NCBI GenBank assembly: GCA_963714425.1
Contig: CAVQOI010000013.1
Span: 11,179 to 75,178, forward strand
Length of the DNA stretch: 64,000 bases
Reading direction: 5' to 3'
Source: DATCYX01 sp963714425
GTDB taxonomy: Bacteria > Chloroflexota > Anaerolineae > Anaerolineales > UBA4823
Under the pieces are notes generated by a model, which searched no databases, was not told the origin of the DNA, and worked only from the letters and a program-made list of their open reading frames with translations. Positions 35,498 to 44,401 of the stretch are shown here, one piece after another. Made by a program: the position numbers and the translations under genes. Position 1 is the stretch's first letter. Each line of letters opens with the position of its first letter.

Positions 35498-36547
35498 TCA
35501 CGGCGTGGTCGTCGGCTCAGGCGCGGGCACTATGGATGAGGGTTCCAGTGTCGGGAGTGGCAGCAGGTAGGGGGCGTCATTGGGTACCAGCATGACCTGC
35601 ACGCCAGGTGCCAGTTTGGTCACATATTGGTAGGTGATCAAGTCTGGGCTATCACGCAGTGCTTCAGCGATCAACTCAAGGGCTTTGGCTTCCGCTTCCG
35701 CCTGGATGATGCGTGCATCGGCGTCACCCTGGGCACGGATGACCACCGCGTCCGCTAGTCCCTGGGCAGACTGGCGCGCCTGCTCAGCTTCCTGTTTTCG
35801 CTGCTCCACGATCAAGCGGGCTTGCTGAGCCAGCTGTTCGGCAATCTGTTTCTGCTCCACCGATGCGGCGTATTCCGGTGAGAAGGTGATGTTGCGCAGC
35901 ACGAAGTCCACCAGAATCAATCCATTATCCTGCAGCTTTGCGGACATGGCCTCGCGAATCTGGCGCACAAGCTCGAAGCGCTGAGAGGAAATTACCTGCT
36001 CCACGCCAAATTGCGAAACGGCGTCGCGGATGATGCCACGCCCTTGGGCGCGCACCAGGTCGTTGGTGTAGCGATTCTGCCAGAAGATATGTACCTGGAC
36101 GACTTCATTTGGGTCAACGGCATACAGGATGGAAGCGTCCACAAAAATCTCCTGCCCATCGGAAGTGCGGGCAGAGACCGAGTCGTCACCCTGCACCTGC
36201 CCTTCGATGGTGGCAATGGACATGGTGTAGGTTTGGTTGGAAATCGGGTAGATAATCACGCTTTCAACGAATGGGATCACCCAGCGCAAGCCTGGCTGGA
36301 GCGCTTCCTGGCGGTAGCCTGGGTCGAAAGCGGTGATAACCACACCCCGCTCCTCCGGTCGGATGAAGACCAACCCGGCGCTGGCGGTGCTGAGCAACAA
36401 GGCAATGACGCCGATAGCGATGATGATGGTTGTCACACCGCGGATCGGCTGGCGACGCGAGGCACGCACCACTGCGAGAGCAATGATGCCGACGAATAAC
36501 AGCCATGAAAGGCTGGAAACGATTTGTACTGCACTGGCAACGTTCAT
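35498..36547 (-). CDS. SPFH/prohibitin-family membrane protein
   Basis: A 349-residue protein with one or two N-terminal TM segments (LSWLLFVGIIALAVV, TTIIIAIGVIALLLSTASAGLVFI). The SPFH domain follows (PEERGVVITAFDPGYRQEALQPGLRWVIPFVESVIIYPI, VDASILYAVDP), then a long coiled coil (KQIAEQLAQQARLIVEQRKQEAEQ ... AEAKALELIAEAL). It ends in a Pro-rich tail. Prohibitin homologues form large membrane rings tied to membrane quality control. AGAGGAGG lies 8 nt upstream of the ATG. A second SPFH gene closes the window at 62940; the two belong to the same family but differ in their tails. Confidence 0.88.
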   Translation of the reverse strand: MNVASAVQIVSSLSWLLFVGIIALAVVRASRRQPIRGVTTIIIAIGVIALLLSTASAGLVFIRPEERGVVITAFDPGYRQEALQPGLRWVIPFVESVIIYPISNQTYTMSIATIEGQVQGDDSVSARTSDGQEIFVDASILYAVDPNEVVQVHIFWQNRYTNDLVRAQGRGIIRDAVSQFGVEQVISSQRFELVRQIREAMSAKLQDNGLILVDFVLRNITFSPEYAASVEQKQIAEQLAQQARLIVEQRKQEAEQARQSAQGLADAVVIRAQGDADARIIQAEAEAKALELIAEALRDSPDLITYQYVTKLAPGVQVMLVPNDAPYLLPLPTLEPSSIVPAPEPTTTP

Positions 36548-36629
36548 AGGGAAAACCTCCTCTTATGTGTGATCAGATTGGCTAGATTATACACGTGTTC
36601 CTATCACCTCTATTGATCTTCCTAAAAAT

Positions 36630-37412
36630 ATGTGCTACTATGCGCCGGTGAGGGATATCCTGGCTTTCTTTGCCCACCCCGATGATGAGACCATCCTGAC
36701 TGGCGGCACCCTGGCTTTGCTGGCGCGCTCGGGAGCACGTGTGCATTACCTGTGTGCAACACGTGGCGAGGGCGGCGAGGCAGGCGAGCCTCCATTGTGT
36801 AGCCAGGATGATCTTGGCGTCTTCCGTGAGAGAGAGATGGAATGCGCTGTGGAGCAGTTGGGGGGGAGCAGCCTGGCGTTTCTTGACTATATCGATCCAC
36901 GCGTAGGGCCGGACAACCAGCTCTTCCCCTATGCGCAGGATATCGCTGCGCTTACCCGCCAGGTTGCCGGAGTTGTGCATCAGGTGGGGGCGGATGCCAT
37001 CATTACACACGGCTCCAACGGAGAGTATGGACATCCTGCCCATGTGCTCACCCACCAGGCAGCGCGCGCGGCAATCGAATCGTTGGAGAGCCGTGCACTC
37101 CTTTTTTATGGCGTCGGTGCCAGTTTCCCGGAGCATCCCCGGCCACGCATCGCCAACCGCGATGATCCTGCACATTTAATTCTGGACATCACGCCCGTAC
37201 TGGATGCGAAAACCCGTGCGGCGCTGTGTCACCGCACGCAGCACGCGCTGTTTGTGCGCCGCGCCTCTCAAGAAGCCGGGCGCCCGCTGAGCGTTCCGGA
37301 GGTCATCCAACGTGTGGAGAGCCTGCACCGCTTTTCCCCACCGGCGGATGCGGTCGTCGAGGATGAGCTTGTCAATTTATTGCGGGGATATGAGATGAGT
37401 AAAAGAAATTAG
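36630..37412 (+). CDS. PIG-L/LmbE family N-acetylglucosaminyl deacetylase
   Basis: A 260-residue zinc amidohydrolase. ILAFFAHPDDETILTGGTLALLA carries the HPDD metal/catalytic motif (residues about 16-19), CATRGEGGEAG follows, and THGSNGEYGHPAHVLTHQAARAAIE gives the second His. Family members deacetylate GlcNAc-linked small molecules such as mycothiol or bacillithiol precursors. It is divergent from the SPFH gene. The start could instead be the GTG 18 nt downstream. Specificity unknown. Confidence 0.9.
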   Translation: MCYYAPVRDILAFFAHPDDETILTGGTLALLARSGARVHYLCATRGEGGEAGEPPLCSQDDLGVFREREMECAVEQLGGSSLAFLDYIDPRVGPDNQLFPYAQDIAALTRQVAGVVHQVGADAIITHGSNGEYGHPAHVLTHQAARAAIESLESRALLFYGVGASFPEHPRPRIANRDDPAHLILDITPVLDAKTRAALCHRTQHALFVRRASQEAGRPLSVPEVIQRVESLHRFSPPADAVVEDELVNLLRGYEMSKRN

Positions 37413-37474
37413 GGAATGGAGAATTGAGAGTAGTCAGAAAGACGGTGATACTACGTTCTACTCTCGTTGCACCC

Positions 37475-37912
37475 TTAACGTTCCAACAGGATGGTTACTG
37501 GCCCATCGTTATAGATTTCGACAAGCATATGCGCTGCAAATTCCCCTGTTTGGGTTGGCACACCTTGCTGCTGCAGTAGCTCTGCGAAGCGCTTTACCAG
37601 TGGGCTGGCGATCTCAGGCGGGGCGGCATCCGTGAAAGATGGACGGCGCCCCTTGCGCGTATCTGCATACAGGGTGAATTGCGACACGACGATCGCCTCG
37701 CCACCTTTCTCCAGGATGGAGAGGTTCATCTTCCTGTTGTCGTCTTCAAAGACGCGCAAGTGGGCTATCTTCTCCGCCAGATAGCGCGCCTGCTCCTCAC
37801 CGTCTTGCGGGCCTACTCCCACCAGGAGCACCAACCCCTGCCCAATTTGAGCGAGCATTTGCCCATCGACGGAAACACGTCCGAAAGTCACTCTTTGAAG
37901 TACGATACGCAT
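37475..37912 (-). CDS. dtd: D-aminoacyl-tRNA deacylase
   Basis: A 145-residue protein of exact family length. MRIVLQRVTFGRVSVDG, VVSQFTLYADTRKGRRPSF (SQFTL active-site strand) and MLVEIYNDGPVTILLE (GP cis-proline motif) are complete. It clears D-amino acids, and Gly from tRNA-Ala, off tRNA. trpS lies upstream on the same strand, separated by two hairpin-forming elements. Confidence 0.95.
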   Translation of the reverse strand: MRIVLQRVTFGRVSVDGQMLAQIGQGLVLLVGVGPQDGEEQARYLAEKIAHLRVFEDDNRKMNLSILEKGGEAIVVSQFTLYADTRKGRRPSFTDAAPPEIASPLVKRFAELLQQQGVPTQTGEFAAHMLVEIYNDGPVTILLER

Positions 37913-37940
37913 CCTATTAATAAACCTGTTTAATCGATCT

Positions 37941-37983
37941 ATTAGGGTACAGCAGGTGGCATTGCCACCTGCTGTACCCTAAT
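37941..37983. repeat. 43-nt near-perfect palindrome between trpS and dtd
   Basis: Arms ATTAGGGTACAGCAGGTGGC and its exact complement flank a 3-nt centre (ATT), giving a stem of 20 bp. It lacks a T-run on either side. It directly adjoins dispersed repeat D. Confidence 0.85.
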
Positions 37984-37990
37984 TATATTT

Positions 37991-38028
37991 CCCCTCCCCT
38001 GTTACTGGGGAGGGGTTAGGGGTGGGGG
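37991..38028. repeat. Dispersed C/G-rich hairpin repeat, copy D
   Basis: CCCCTCCCC, 7-8 nt loop, GGGGAGGGG, then TTAGGGGTGGGGG. It is close to copy C and lies just past the trpS stop. Confidence 0.6.
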
Positions 38029-38038
38029 AAAATTGCGG

Positions 38039-39034
38039 TCACGGCAACCCTACTGCCTGGCGCACTTCCGCCATGGTTTGGCGGGCGATCACCGAAGCGC
38101 GTTCCTTGCCCTGGCTAAGCACTTCCCACACCAGGTTCGGGTCCTTGCTCAGATCGAGGCGTTTCTCGCGGAAAGGCGCCAGGTGGGCGTTCAGATTGCG
38201 GGCGAACAAGGCTTTGCAGTCCACACATCCGATGCCAGCTCTCCGGCATTCGACGTTGACCATCGCAATTTCTTCTGGCGACGAGAACACTTTATGCATG
38301 GAGAACACATTGCAAATATCCGGATTGCCCGGATCGCTGCGGCGGATGCGCGCCGGGTCGGTCATCATTTGCATCACGCGCTCGTTGGTCTCCTCGGGCG
38401 TGGCTGCCAGCTCGATGTGATTATCCAGGCTCTTGCTCATCTTCTGCTGCCCGTCGATCCCCAGGACTTTTGGCACTTCCGTGGCTTTCATTTGGGGCTC
38501 GACCAGCACATTGGTGTTGTAGCGGAAGTTGAATGAGCGCACCACCTCACGCGTAAACTCGATATGCGGGGCTTGGTCGACACCCACGGGAACCGCGTCA
38601 GATTTATACAAGGCGATATCGGCAGCCATTAACACCGGGTATCCCACCAGCCCGTAGTTCACATTGTGTGGGTGCAGCCTGACCATATCTTTGAATGTTG
38701 GCAGGTCGGTCAGCTTACCCAACGGGGTCACCATAGAGAGGATCGTGTGCAGCTCGGTGACCTCCGGAACCTGTGACTGCACAAACACGATGGTCTCTTC
38801 GGGGCGTATACCAGCCGCCAGCCAGTCGAGCGCCATCTCTTGGGTGTTTTGCCGGATGTCTTCAGTCGTATCCACGGTGGTAAGCGCGTGGAGATCGACG
38901 ATACAATACACACAATCGTACTCGTCCTGCAGGTCAACGTAATTGCGAATGGCGCCTAGGTAGTTCCCCAGGTGCTGGCGTCCCGTAGGGCGTGCCCCGG
39001 AAAATACCCGGCCTTTCTTTCTGGTGCCTGTCAT
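38039..39034 (-). CDS. trpS: Tryptophanyl-tRNA synthetase
   Basis: A 331-residue class Ic synthetase. The HIGH-type motif is PTGRQHLGNYLGA, the KMSKS loop is intact (GQQKMSKSLDNHIEL), and DLHALTT and GYPVLMAADIALYKSDAVPVGVDQ match the tryptophan site region. A C-terminal segment CRRAGIGCVDCKALFARNLNAHLAPFRE is typical of the bacterial form. Its ATG overlaps the stop of the SelW-like gene by 4 nt, so the two are translationally coupled. Confidence 0.96.
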   Translation of the reverse strand: MTGTRKKGRVFSGARPTGRQHLGNYLGAIRNYVDLQDEYDCVYCIVDLHALTTVDTTEDIRQNTQEMALDWLAAGIRPEETIVFVQSQVPEVTELHTILSMVTPLGKLTDLPTFKDMVRLHPHNVNYGLVGYPVLMAADIALYKSDAVPVGVDQAPHIEFTREVVRSFNFRYNTNVLVEPQMKATEVPKVLGIDGQQKMSKSLDNHIELAATPEETNERVMQMMTDPARIRRSDPGNPDICNVFSMHKVFSSPEEIAMVNVECRRAGIGCVDCKALFARNLNAHLAPFREKRLDLSKDPNLVWEVLSQGKERASVIARQTMAEVRQAVGLP

Positions 39035-39282
39035 GTGCCCTCCTGCAGAAATTTGCGCACCACCTCAGCCACCTCGCCCGCTTCGGCGTGGCGTCTGGTC
39101 TGCAACTTTGAATACAACAAATTCCCGTTCACATCGACCTCGAACGTTCCTCCGTCCGATGGGATCAGGGTGAATGATTCAATCTCTGGTTCAAACAACT
39201 TTAGCAACTCGTTTTGCAAGCTCACGGCTCGATCTGTGTAGTGTCAAACCGCGCAGTACGTCAGCTTAATGTTTAGTAGCAT
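39031..39282 (-). CDS. SelW/Rdx-family selenoprotein (CxxU, Sec13 encoded by TGA)
   Basis: An 83-residue protein when the TGA at 39244-39246 is read as Sec. It opens LLNIKLTYCAVUHYTDRAVSLQNELLKLF, with C10-x-x-U13 after the first strand, followed by SFTLIPSDGGTFEVDVNGNLLYSK and GEVAEVVRKFL. This is the thioredoxin-like Rdx (SelW/SelT/SelH) fold: N-terminal CxxU, then a GG-x-FEV strand pair. The ribosome site GAGGAG lies 5 nt upstream of the ATG at 39282. Members are thought to be redox proteins acting on glutathione or protein thiols. Ordinary ORF calling would keep only a 64-residue fragment starting at GTG 39225, without the active site. Confidence 0.92.
39197..39246 (-). promoter_or_regulatory. 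Putative bacterial SECIS element in the SelW-like gene
   Basis: AGCUU-GCAA pairs with UUGC-(UA)-AAGUU, with a 2-nt bulge and one G-U pair, around the loop AACGAG, which sits 31-36 nt after the UGA. Loop distance and a G in the loop fit bacterial SECIS rules. Confidence 0.55.
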
Positions 39283-39446
39283 GATCACTCCTCAAATGTC
39301 TTCCTATTAAAACACAACTTTTCGTACTTCTCCAAAGCAAAGTAGCGTTGAAGTATTACCAAAGGAAGATATAAGTCGATTGTAAATTCGTGGCAGCAAT
39401 TTTTTCGTAATTGTTGTGCTAGAATCAAACCACGCGGAGGTGTACG

Positions 39447-40310
39447 TTGAAGAGGGCATTGGACGTTCGTCCTTCTCCGATTATGGGGACGTGGTATCCG
39501 GACGACCCAAAACGGCTGGCGGAGAGCGTAGATGCATACATAAATAGCGCGCAGTTGCCAATACTGCAGGGCACGGTAGTCGCTGTGGTCAGTCCTCACG
39601 CTGGTCATCGTTACTCAGGTCCAGTTGCTGGGCATGCCTTCGCTGCCATGCGTGGTATGAAGCCAGACCTGGTTGCGGTGGTCTCACCAATGCACTATCC
39701 TATCGCTACTCCGCTGCTGACCACCGAGCACACCAGCTATGCTACCCCACTCGGTTTGGTGGAGGTAGACCGGGAAGCAGTACAGGCGCTTGACGATGTG
39801 TTGGCTCAAGAGGCAGGCATCGGAATTACTGCTGTGCGGCGCGATCCAGAACACTCTCTCGAGATTGAGCTACCCTTCCTCCAGCGTGCACTGGGTGGCG
39901 AGTTTCGCTTGCTACCCCTCATGGTGCGAGAGACAGCACACCAGGTTCTCCGCGCGTTAGGGAAGGCTTTGGCGATGACGTTGGAAGGACGCAATGCAAT
40001 GCTTGTCGCCAGCACCGATCTATCGCATTTCTATTCCCAAACGATGGCTCAGACCCTGGATGCAGAGATGCTTCGACGGATTGAAGCCTTTGACCCTCAG
40101 GGCGTTCTCGAGGCTGAAGAGCAGGGTAAGGGATTTGCTTGTGGTCGTGGCGCGCTGGCTGCCGTGCTCTGGGCGGCGCAAGCCCTGGGTGCAGATACAG
40201 TCAAGATCTTGCACTACGCCACTTCTGGCGATGTCACGGGGGATTACAGCCAGGTTGTTGGTTATGGGGCTGCAGCGGTCCTCAGGACTGGGGACAATGA
40301 GAGCAGCTGA
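39447..40310 (+). CDS. amrB: AmmeMemoRadiSam system protein B (Memo family)
   Basis: A 287-residue Memo protein. It begins RPSPIMGTWYPDDPKRLAESVDAYI, then VVSPHAGHRYSGPVAGHAFAAM, with the conserved PHAG His. Further motifs are DPEHSLEIELPFLQ, ASTDLSHFYSQ and CGRGALAAVLWAA, all in the dioxygenase-like fold. GGAGGTG precedes the TTG start. It is divergent from the SelW gene. It belongs to the same three-part system as AmrS at 18359; the AMMECR1 partner is not in this window. Confidence 0.92.
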   Translation: MKRALDVRPSPIMGTWYPDDPKRLAESVDAYINSAQLPILQGTVVAVVSPHAGHRYSGPVAGHAFAAMRGMKPDLVAVVSPMHYPIATPLLTTEHTSYATPLGLVEVDREAVQALDDVLAQEAGIGITAVRRDPEHSLEIELPFLQRALGGEFRLLPLMVRETAHQVLRALGKALAMTLEGRNAMLVASTDLSHFYSQTMAQTLDAEMLRRIEAFDPQGVLEAEEQGKGFACGRGALAAVLWAAQALGADTVKILHYATSGDVTGDYSQVVGYGAAAVLRTGDNESS

Positions 40311-40363
40311 CATTTTGATGAGATTGCTTAGCCTCGTGCAAACATGAAAAGAGAATAGATATT

Positions 40364-41716
40364 ATGGATGGTTCGTTTTTCTGGGACGGTATAAGGCTAT
40401 TAGCTGTCATTCTGCTGGTCTTTGCCAATGCATTTTTCGTCGCTGCTGAATTCTCGCTGGTGAGCGTCCGCCGTACGCGTATCGCAGAGCTGGTTGCCAG
40501 GGGTGAAGAATCTGCCGCCTGGGTCCAAAAAGCGATCAATAATCCAGACGCAGTCATTGCCGCAACGCAATTAGGCATCACCCTCGCCAGTCTGGGTCTG
40601 GGGTGGATTGGTGAGCCCGCCCTCTCACATCTGCTCCTGCCAGTGGTGGAGCTATTTCCAGACACGATCCAATCCGAGATCTCCCATACTGTATCAGCGG
40701 GTATCGCCTTTGCCATTATCACCTTCTTGCATGTGGTCATTGGAGAGCTGGCGCCAAAATCCATCGCTTTGCAAAACCCTGAAGGCACATCCCTGGCAGT
40801 TGCCCGCCCAACCCTATGGGTAGAGTTCATCTTCAAACCAGCTATTTGGTTGCTCAACGGCGCTGGAAATGCCATCTTGCGCTTGGTCGGCGTCCAGCCT
40901 GCATCCGGTCACGAGCTGGTTCACTCGGTTGAAGAGCTGAAGATGCTGGTGACAGCCAGCGCCGAGGGGGGTGTGGTCGAAGAGGCGGAGAGTGAGATGC
41001 TGCGAGCGATTTTCGAGCTGGAGGAGCTGCTCGTTCGACAGGTAATGATCCCTCGTACCGAGATGATTGCCGTGGAAGCGGATACGTCTTTGGAAGAAAT
41101 CGTCACCTTGGTGACCCAGTCGACCTACACCAAATTCCCGGTATATGAGGAGAGCCTCGACCAGGTGCTGGGTATTGTCCATGTAAAAGACCTTTTACGG
41201 GCATTACAGTCGCCCGATTGCGTGGATTGTACTGCGCGCTCTTTATTACGCGAGCCAGTCTTTGTCCCAGAGACGATCTCGGTCAGCGCGCTACTAAGCC
41301 AATTTCGAGAAAACCGCCAGCATATCGCAATTGTGCTGGATGAGTACGGCGGAACAGCCGGATTGGTGACGCTCGAAGACTTGCTGGAAGAGATTGTCGG
41401 TGAGGTCAGTGATCCCTTCGACCGGATCACGCCGGAGATTCAAACCCTGGCAGATGGCACGGTCATGATTAACGGGCTCGCCTTGATCGAAGAAGTAAAC
41501 GATCACCTGGATCTGACCCTGGAGGATCCCAATTACGATACGATCGCCGGTTATATATTAGGCAAGCTAAGCCGCATCCCGCGTGTTGGCGATGTGGTGG
41601 AGGCGGACAGGGTGCGTATGAAGGTCGAGAGTATGGATGGTCTTAGGATTGACCGCATCGCCCTCACGCTGGATAAATCGCCGGTTGATGTGCCTACAGC
41701 CGATGAGGGGGATTAG
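40364..41716 (+). CDS. CorC/HlyC family (DUF21-CBS-CorC) membrane protein
   Basis: A 450-residue protein. The DUF21 membrane domain covers residues 1-190 (FANAFFVAAEFSLVSVRRTRI, TLASLGLGWIGEPAL, HVVIGELAPKSIAL). A CBS pair lies at about 215-335 (MIPRTEMIAVEADTSLEEI, VPETISVSALLSQFRENRQHIAIVLDEYGGTAGLVTLEDLLEEIVGEV) and a CorC_HlyC domain at 350-440. Relatives handle Mg/Co efflux. It follows amrB by 50 bp and precedes priA by 50 bp on the same strand. Confidence 0.9.
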   Translation: MDGSFFWDGIRLLAVILLVFANAFFVAAEFSLVSVRRTRIAELVARGEESAAWVQKAINNPDAVIAATQLGITLASLGLGWIGEPALSHLLLPVVELFPDTIQSEISHTVSAGIAFAIITFLHVVIGELAPKSIALQNPEGTSLAVARPTLWVEFIFKPAIWLLNGAGNAILRLVGVQPASGHELVHSVEELKMLVTASAEGGVVEEAESEMLRAIFELEELLVRQVMIPRTEMIAVEADTSLEEIVTLVTQSTYTKFPVYEESLDQVLGIVHVKDLLRALQSPDCVDCTARSLLREPVFVPETISVSALLSQFRENRQHIAIVLDEYGGTAGLVTLEDLLEEIVGEVSDPFDRITPEIQTLADGTVMINGLALIEEVNDHLDLTLEDPNYDTIAGYILGKLSRIPRVGDVVEADRVRMKVESMDGLRIDRIALTLDKSPVDVPTADEGD

Positions 41717-41766
41717 ATCATTAAGGCTCGACCCTGGATCCACCAATATGGCGAAAGGGCGTAGTC

Positions 41767-44307
41767 ATGCCCGCCTTTGTTGAGATTGCCGTAAATATCC
41801 CTCAAGTTGGAGATGTCTACCATTACCACCTGCCTGAAGAACTGGAAGGGAAGGTAGATATTGGTCATCTGGTGGTGGTGCCGTTTGGGCGGCAACGCAC
41901 CCAGGGGGTTGTGCTACGTTACGTGGATAAGCCGGCGGTGCCTGAGACGCGGCCTGTGCAGGCCCTTGTTGACGAACAGGCAGTGCTCACACCCGCCCAG
42001 ATCGCCCTGGCAGAGCGCCTCAGCCAGGAAACGCTCTCGTCCATCGGCGCCTGTATCCAGCTCATGCTCCCGCCCGGGTTGGGCCAGCAGGCGGATACCC
42101 TTTTCTCATTAAACCCCCGCCGTCCAGCTGGGGCATTACACAACGCCGGAGAGCTTCAGAAACGCATTGTGGATTTGCTGCAGCGGCGCGGCCCTTTGCG
42201 CGGACGCCAAATCGATTCCGCCTTGCCTCGCGTGGAATGGCGCCCATCGGCGAGGCTGCTGGTGCGCCGGAGGGCGCTTCTCGCCCAACCAGTCCTGCCT
42301 CCGCCCAGCGTGCGTCCGAAAGTTGTACGCACAGCACAGCTGGCTTGCACTCCGGCTGCGGCAGAAGTTCGCCTGCCGGAGTTGGGACGCGCCGGCTCAC
42401 AGGCTCTGGAACGACGCCAGGCTATGCTGCGTTATTTGATGCGGGAACCTGGCCCGGTGGAAGTCAGCTGGGTGTATGCCGAGAGCGGCGGCAAACTGCC
42501 TGATCTGCATCGCCTTGCAGATTTGGGTTTGGTTGTGCTCGGCGAGAGCGAGGTCTGGCGTGACCCTCTGGAAAGCATAGAACCGCTGCCATCTATGCCA
42601 CCAACATTGACGTCTGACCAGCTGGCTTGCTGGGAAGAGATCGGCGCGGCAATCCACGCATCCGCAGGTGATATAAAAACCAAGCCTCTATTGCTGCACG
42701 GGGTCACCGGTTCCGGAAAGACGGAAATCTATTTAAAAGCGGTCGAGGCTGTTCTGGCTCAAGGCAGGCAAGCCATCGTTCTGGTGCCAGAGATTGCCCT
42801 CACTCCCCAGACAGTGCGGCGGTTTATCAGCCGCTTTCCCGGTCAAGTTGGGCTGGTGCATTCGCGCCTCTCCGCGGGCGAGAGATACGATACCTGGCGG
42901 CGCGCCCGCCAAGGAGATCTGGGCGTTGTGGTTGGACCGCGTAGCGCCTTATTCACTCCCCTGCCCAAAGTAGGACTGATTGTAGTGGACGAATGCCACG
43001 ACGATTCCTATTATCAAGATGAGCCGCCCTTCTACCATGGGCGCCGTGCAGCGATTGCTTTTGCTCGACTGGCTGGCGCGGTCTGCCTGCTCGGCTCTGC
43101 CACTCCCGAGATTACCAGCACATACCAGGCAGCGCAGGGGCATTGGCAATATTTACACTTGCCAGCCCGCATCCTGGCACACCAGGAAGCGGTGCAGCGC
43201 CAGGTTGATCGACTGGGGCAACCAACCCGCTTCCGCCCGCTGGAAGGTCAGGCGCAGACAGCTGACCTGCCGCCGGTCCAGGTGGTCGACATGCGCAATG
43301 AGCTGCAACGTGGCAACCGCTCCATTTTTAGCCTGGCACTGCAACAAGCAATCGCCCGAATCCTGGAGCAGAGGCAGCAGGCAATTCTGTTTCTTAACCG
43401 GCGAGGTACCGCGACCTATGTCTTCTGCCGAGATTGCGGTCACGTGATTCGCTGTCCCCGCTGCGATATGCCGCTCACCTACCATGCCCGGCAAGAGGCG
43501 CACCCAGAGGGGATGTACCTTCTTTGCCATTATTGCGGATACCAGCGAAAGATGCCTGCACTATGCCCGGAATGTAAGAGTGAGCGTATCCGGCAGTACG
43601 GCATGGGCACCGAACGCGTGGAGTCTGAAGTGAAGGCATTATTCCCCCAGGCGCGCACACTGCGTTGGGATTATGAGACCACGCGCAAGAAAGGTGCTCA
43701 CGAGGTCATCCTCGGGCACTTCGTTGCCGGGCGGGCTGATGTGCTGATCGGCACCCAGATGCTGGCCAAGGGGCTTGACCTGCCGTTGGTGACGCTGGTG
43801 GGTGTAGTTCTGGCTGATGTGGGCTTGAGCCTCCCAGATTACCGTGCCCCAGAGCGCGTTTTTTCCGTGCTCACCCAGGTAGCAGGGAGAGCAGGACGAA
43901 GTCCCTTGGGAGGGGAAGTGATCTTGCAGACCTTCCAACCCGACCACTATGCGATCCGCGCTGCTGCTGGTCATAGCTACCGGGAGTTTTACCGCCAGGA
44001 GCTTGAGTACCGGCGACAGTTGTCTTACCCACCATTTATGCAAATCGCCCGCCTGGAATATCGCCACGCGCAGACGCAAGTCGCTGAATCGGCTTGCCGC
44101 AAAATGGCAGATCAAATCCAGTTATGGATCACTTCTGAAGGACGCCGCCAGACAGAGCTGATTGGTCCGGCGCCGTGCTTTTTCTCCCGTATCGGCGGTG
44201 TCTATCGCTGGCAGATCGTGCTACGCGGTCCTGACCCAGCCGGCTTGTTGCGGGCACGAAATCTGAACGAATGGCGGGTCGAGATTAACCCACCATCTTT
44301 GCTATAA
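41767..44307 (+). CDS. priA: Primosomal replication restart helicase PriA
   Basis: An 846-residue SF2 helicase. The N-terminal DNA-binding domain reads VEIAVNIPQVGDVYHYHLPEEL. Walker A is LLLHGVTGSGKTEIYL, with LVPEIALTPQ and the DEAH-like box VVDECHDDSYYQDEPPFYHGRRAA. Eight cysteines follow for two zinc ions (CRDCGHVIRCPRCDMPL and CHYCGYQRKMPALCPECKSE), then GTQMLAKGLDLPLVTLVGVV and RVFSVLTQVAGRAGR. It is longer than E. coli PriA (732) because of an insert at about residues 110-215. The DECH in place of DEEH is a common variant. Confidence 0.95.
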   Translation: MPAFVEIAVNIPQVGDVYHYHLPEELEGKVDIGHLVVVPFGRQRTQGVVLRYVDKPAVPETRPVQALVDEQAVLTPAQIALAERLSQETLSSIGACIQLMLPPGLGQQADTLFSLNPRRPAGALHNAGELQKRIVDLLQRRGPLRGRQIDSALPRVEWRPSARLLVRRRALLAQPVLPPPSVRPKVVRTAQLACTPAAAEVRLPELGRAGSQALERRQAMLRYLMREPGPVEVSWVYAESGGKLPDLHRLADLGLVVLGESEVWRDPLESIEPLPSMPPTLTSDQLACWEEIGAAIHASAGDIKTKPLLLHGVTGSGKTEIYLKAVEAVLAQGRQAIVLVPEIALTPQTVRRFISRFPGQVGLVHSRLSAGERYDTWRRARQGDLGVVVGPRSALFTPLPKVGLIVVDECHDDSYYQDEPPFYHGRRAAIAFARLAGAVCLLGSATPEITSTYQAAQGHWQYLHLPARILAHQEAVQRQVDRLGQPTRFRPLEGQAQTADLPPVQVVDMRNELQRGNRSIFSLALQQAIARILEQRQQAILFLNRRGTATYVFCRDCGHVIRCPRCDMPLTYHARQEAHPEGMYLLCHYCGYQRKMPALCPECKSERIRQYGMGTERVESEVKALFPQARTLRWDYETTRKKGAHEVILGHFVAGRADVLIGTQMLAKGLDLPLVTLVGVVLADVGLSLPDYRAPERVFSVLTQVAGRAGRSPLGGEVILQTFQPDHYAIRAAAGHSYREFYRQELEYRRQLSYPPFMQIARLEYRHAQTQVAESACRKMADQIQLWITSEGRRQTELIGPAPCFFSRIGGVYRWQIVLRGPDPAGLLRARNLNEWRVEINPPSLL

Positions 44308-44401
44308 TTAGTCGTTGAATTGTGATTAAAATCGGGTAGCAGCATTGCATCCCCTTTGCCTGATGATATCAGTCGAGGGTAGGGAAACACGAGGAGTTAG
44401 T

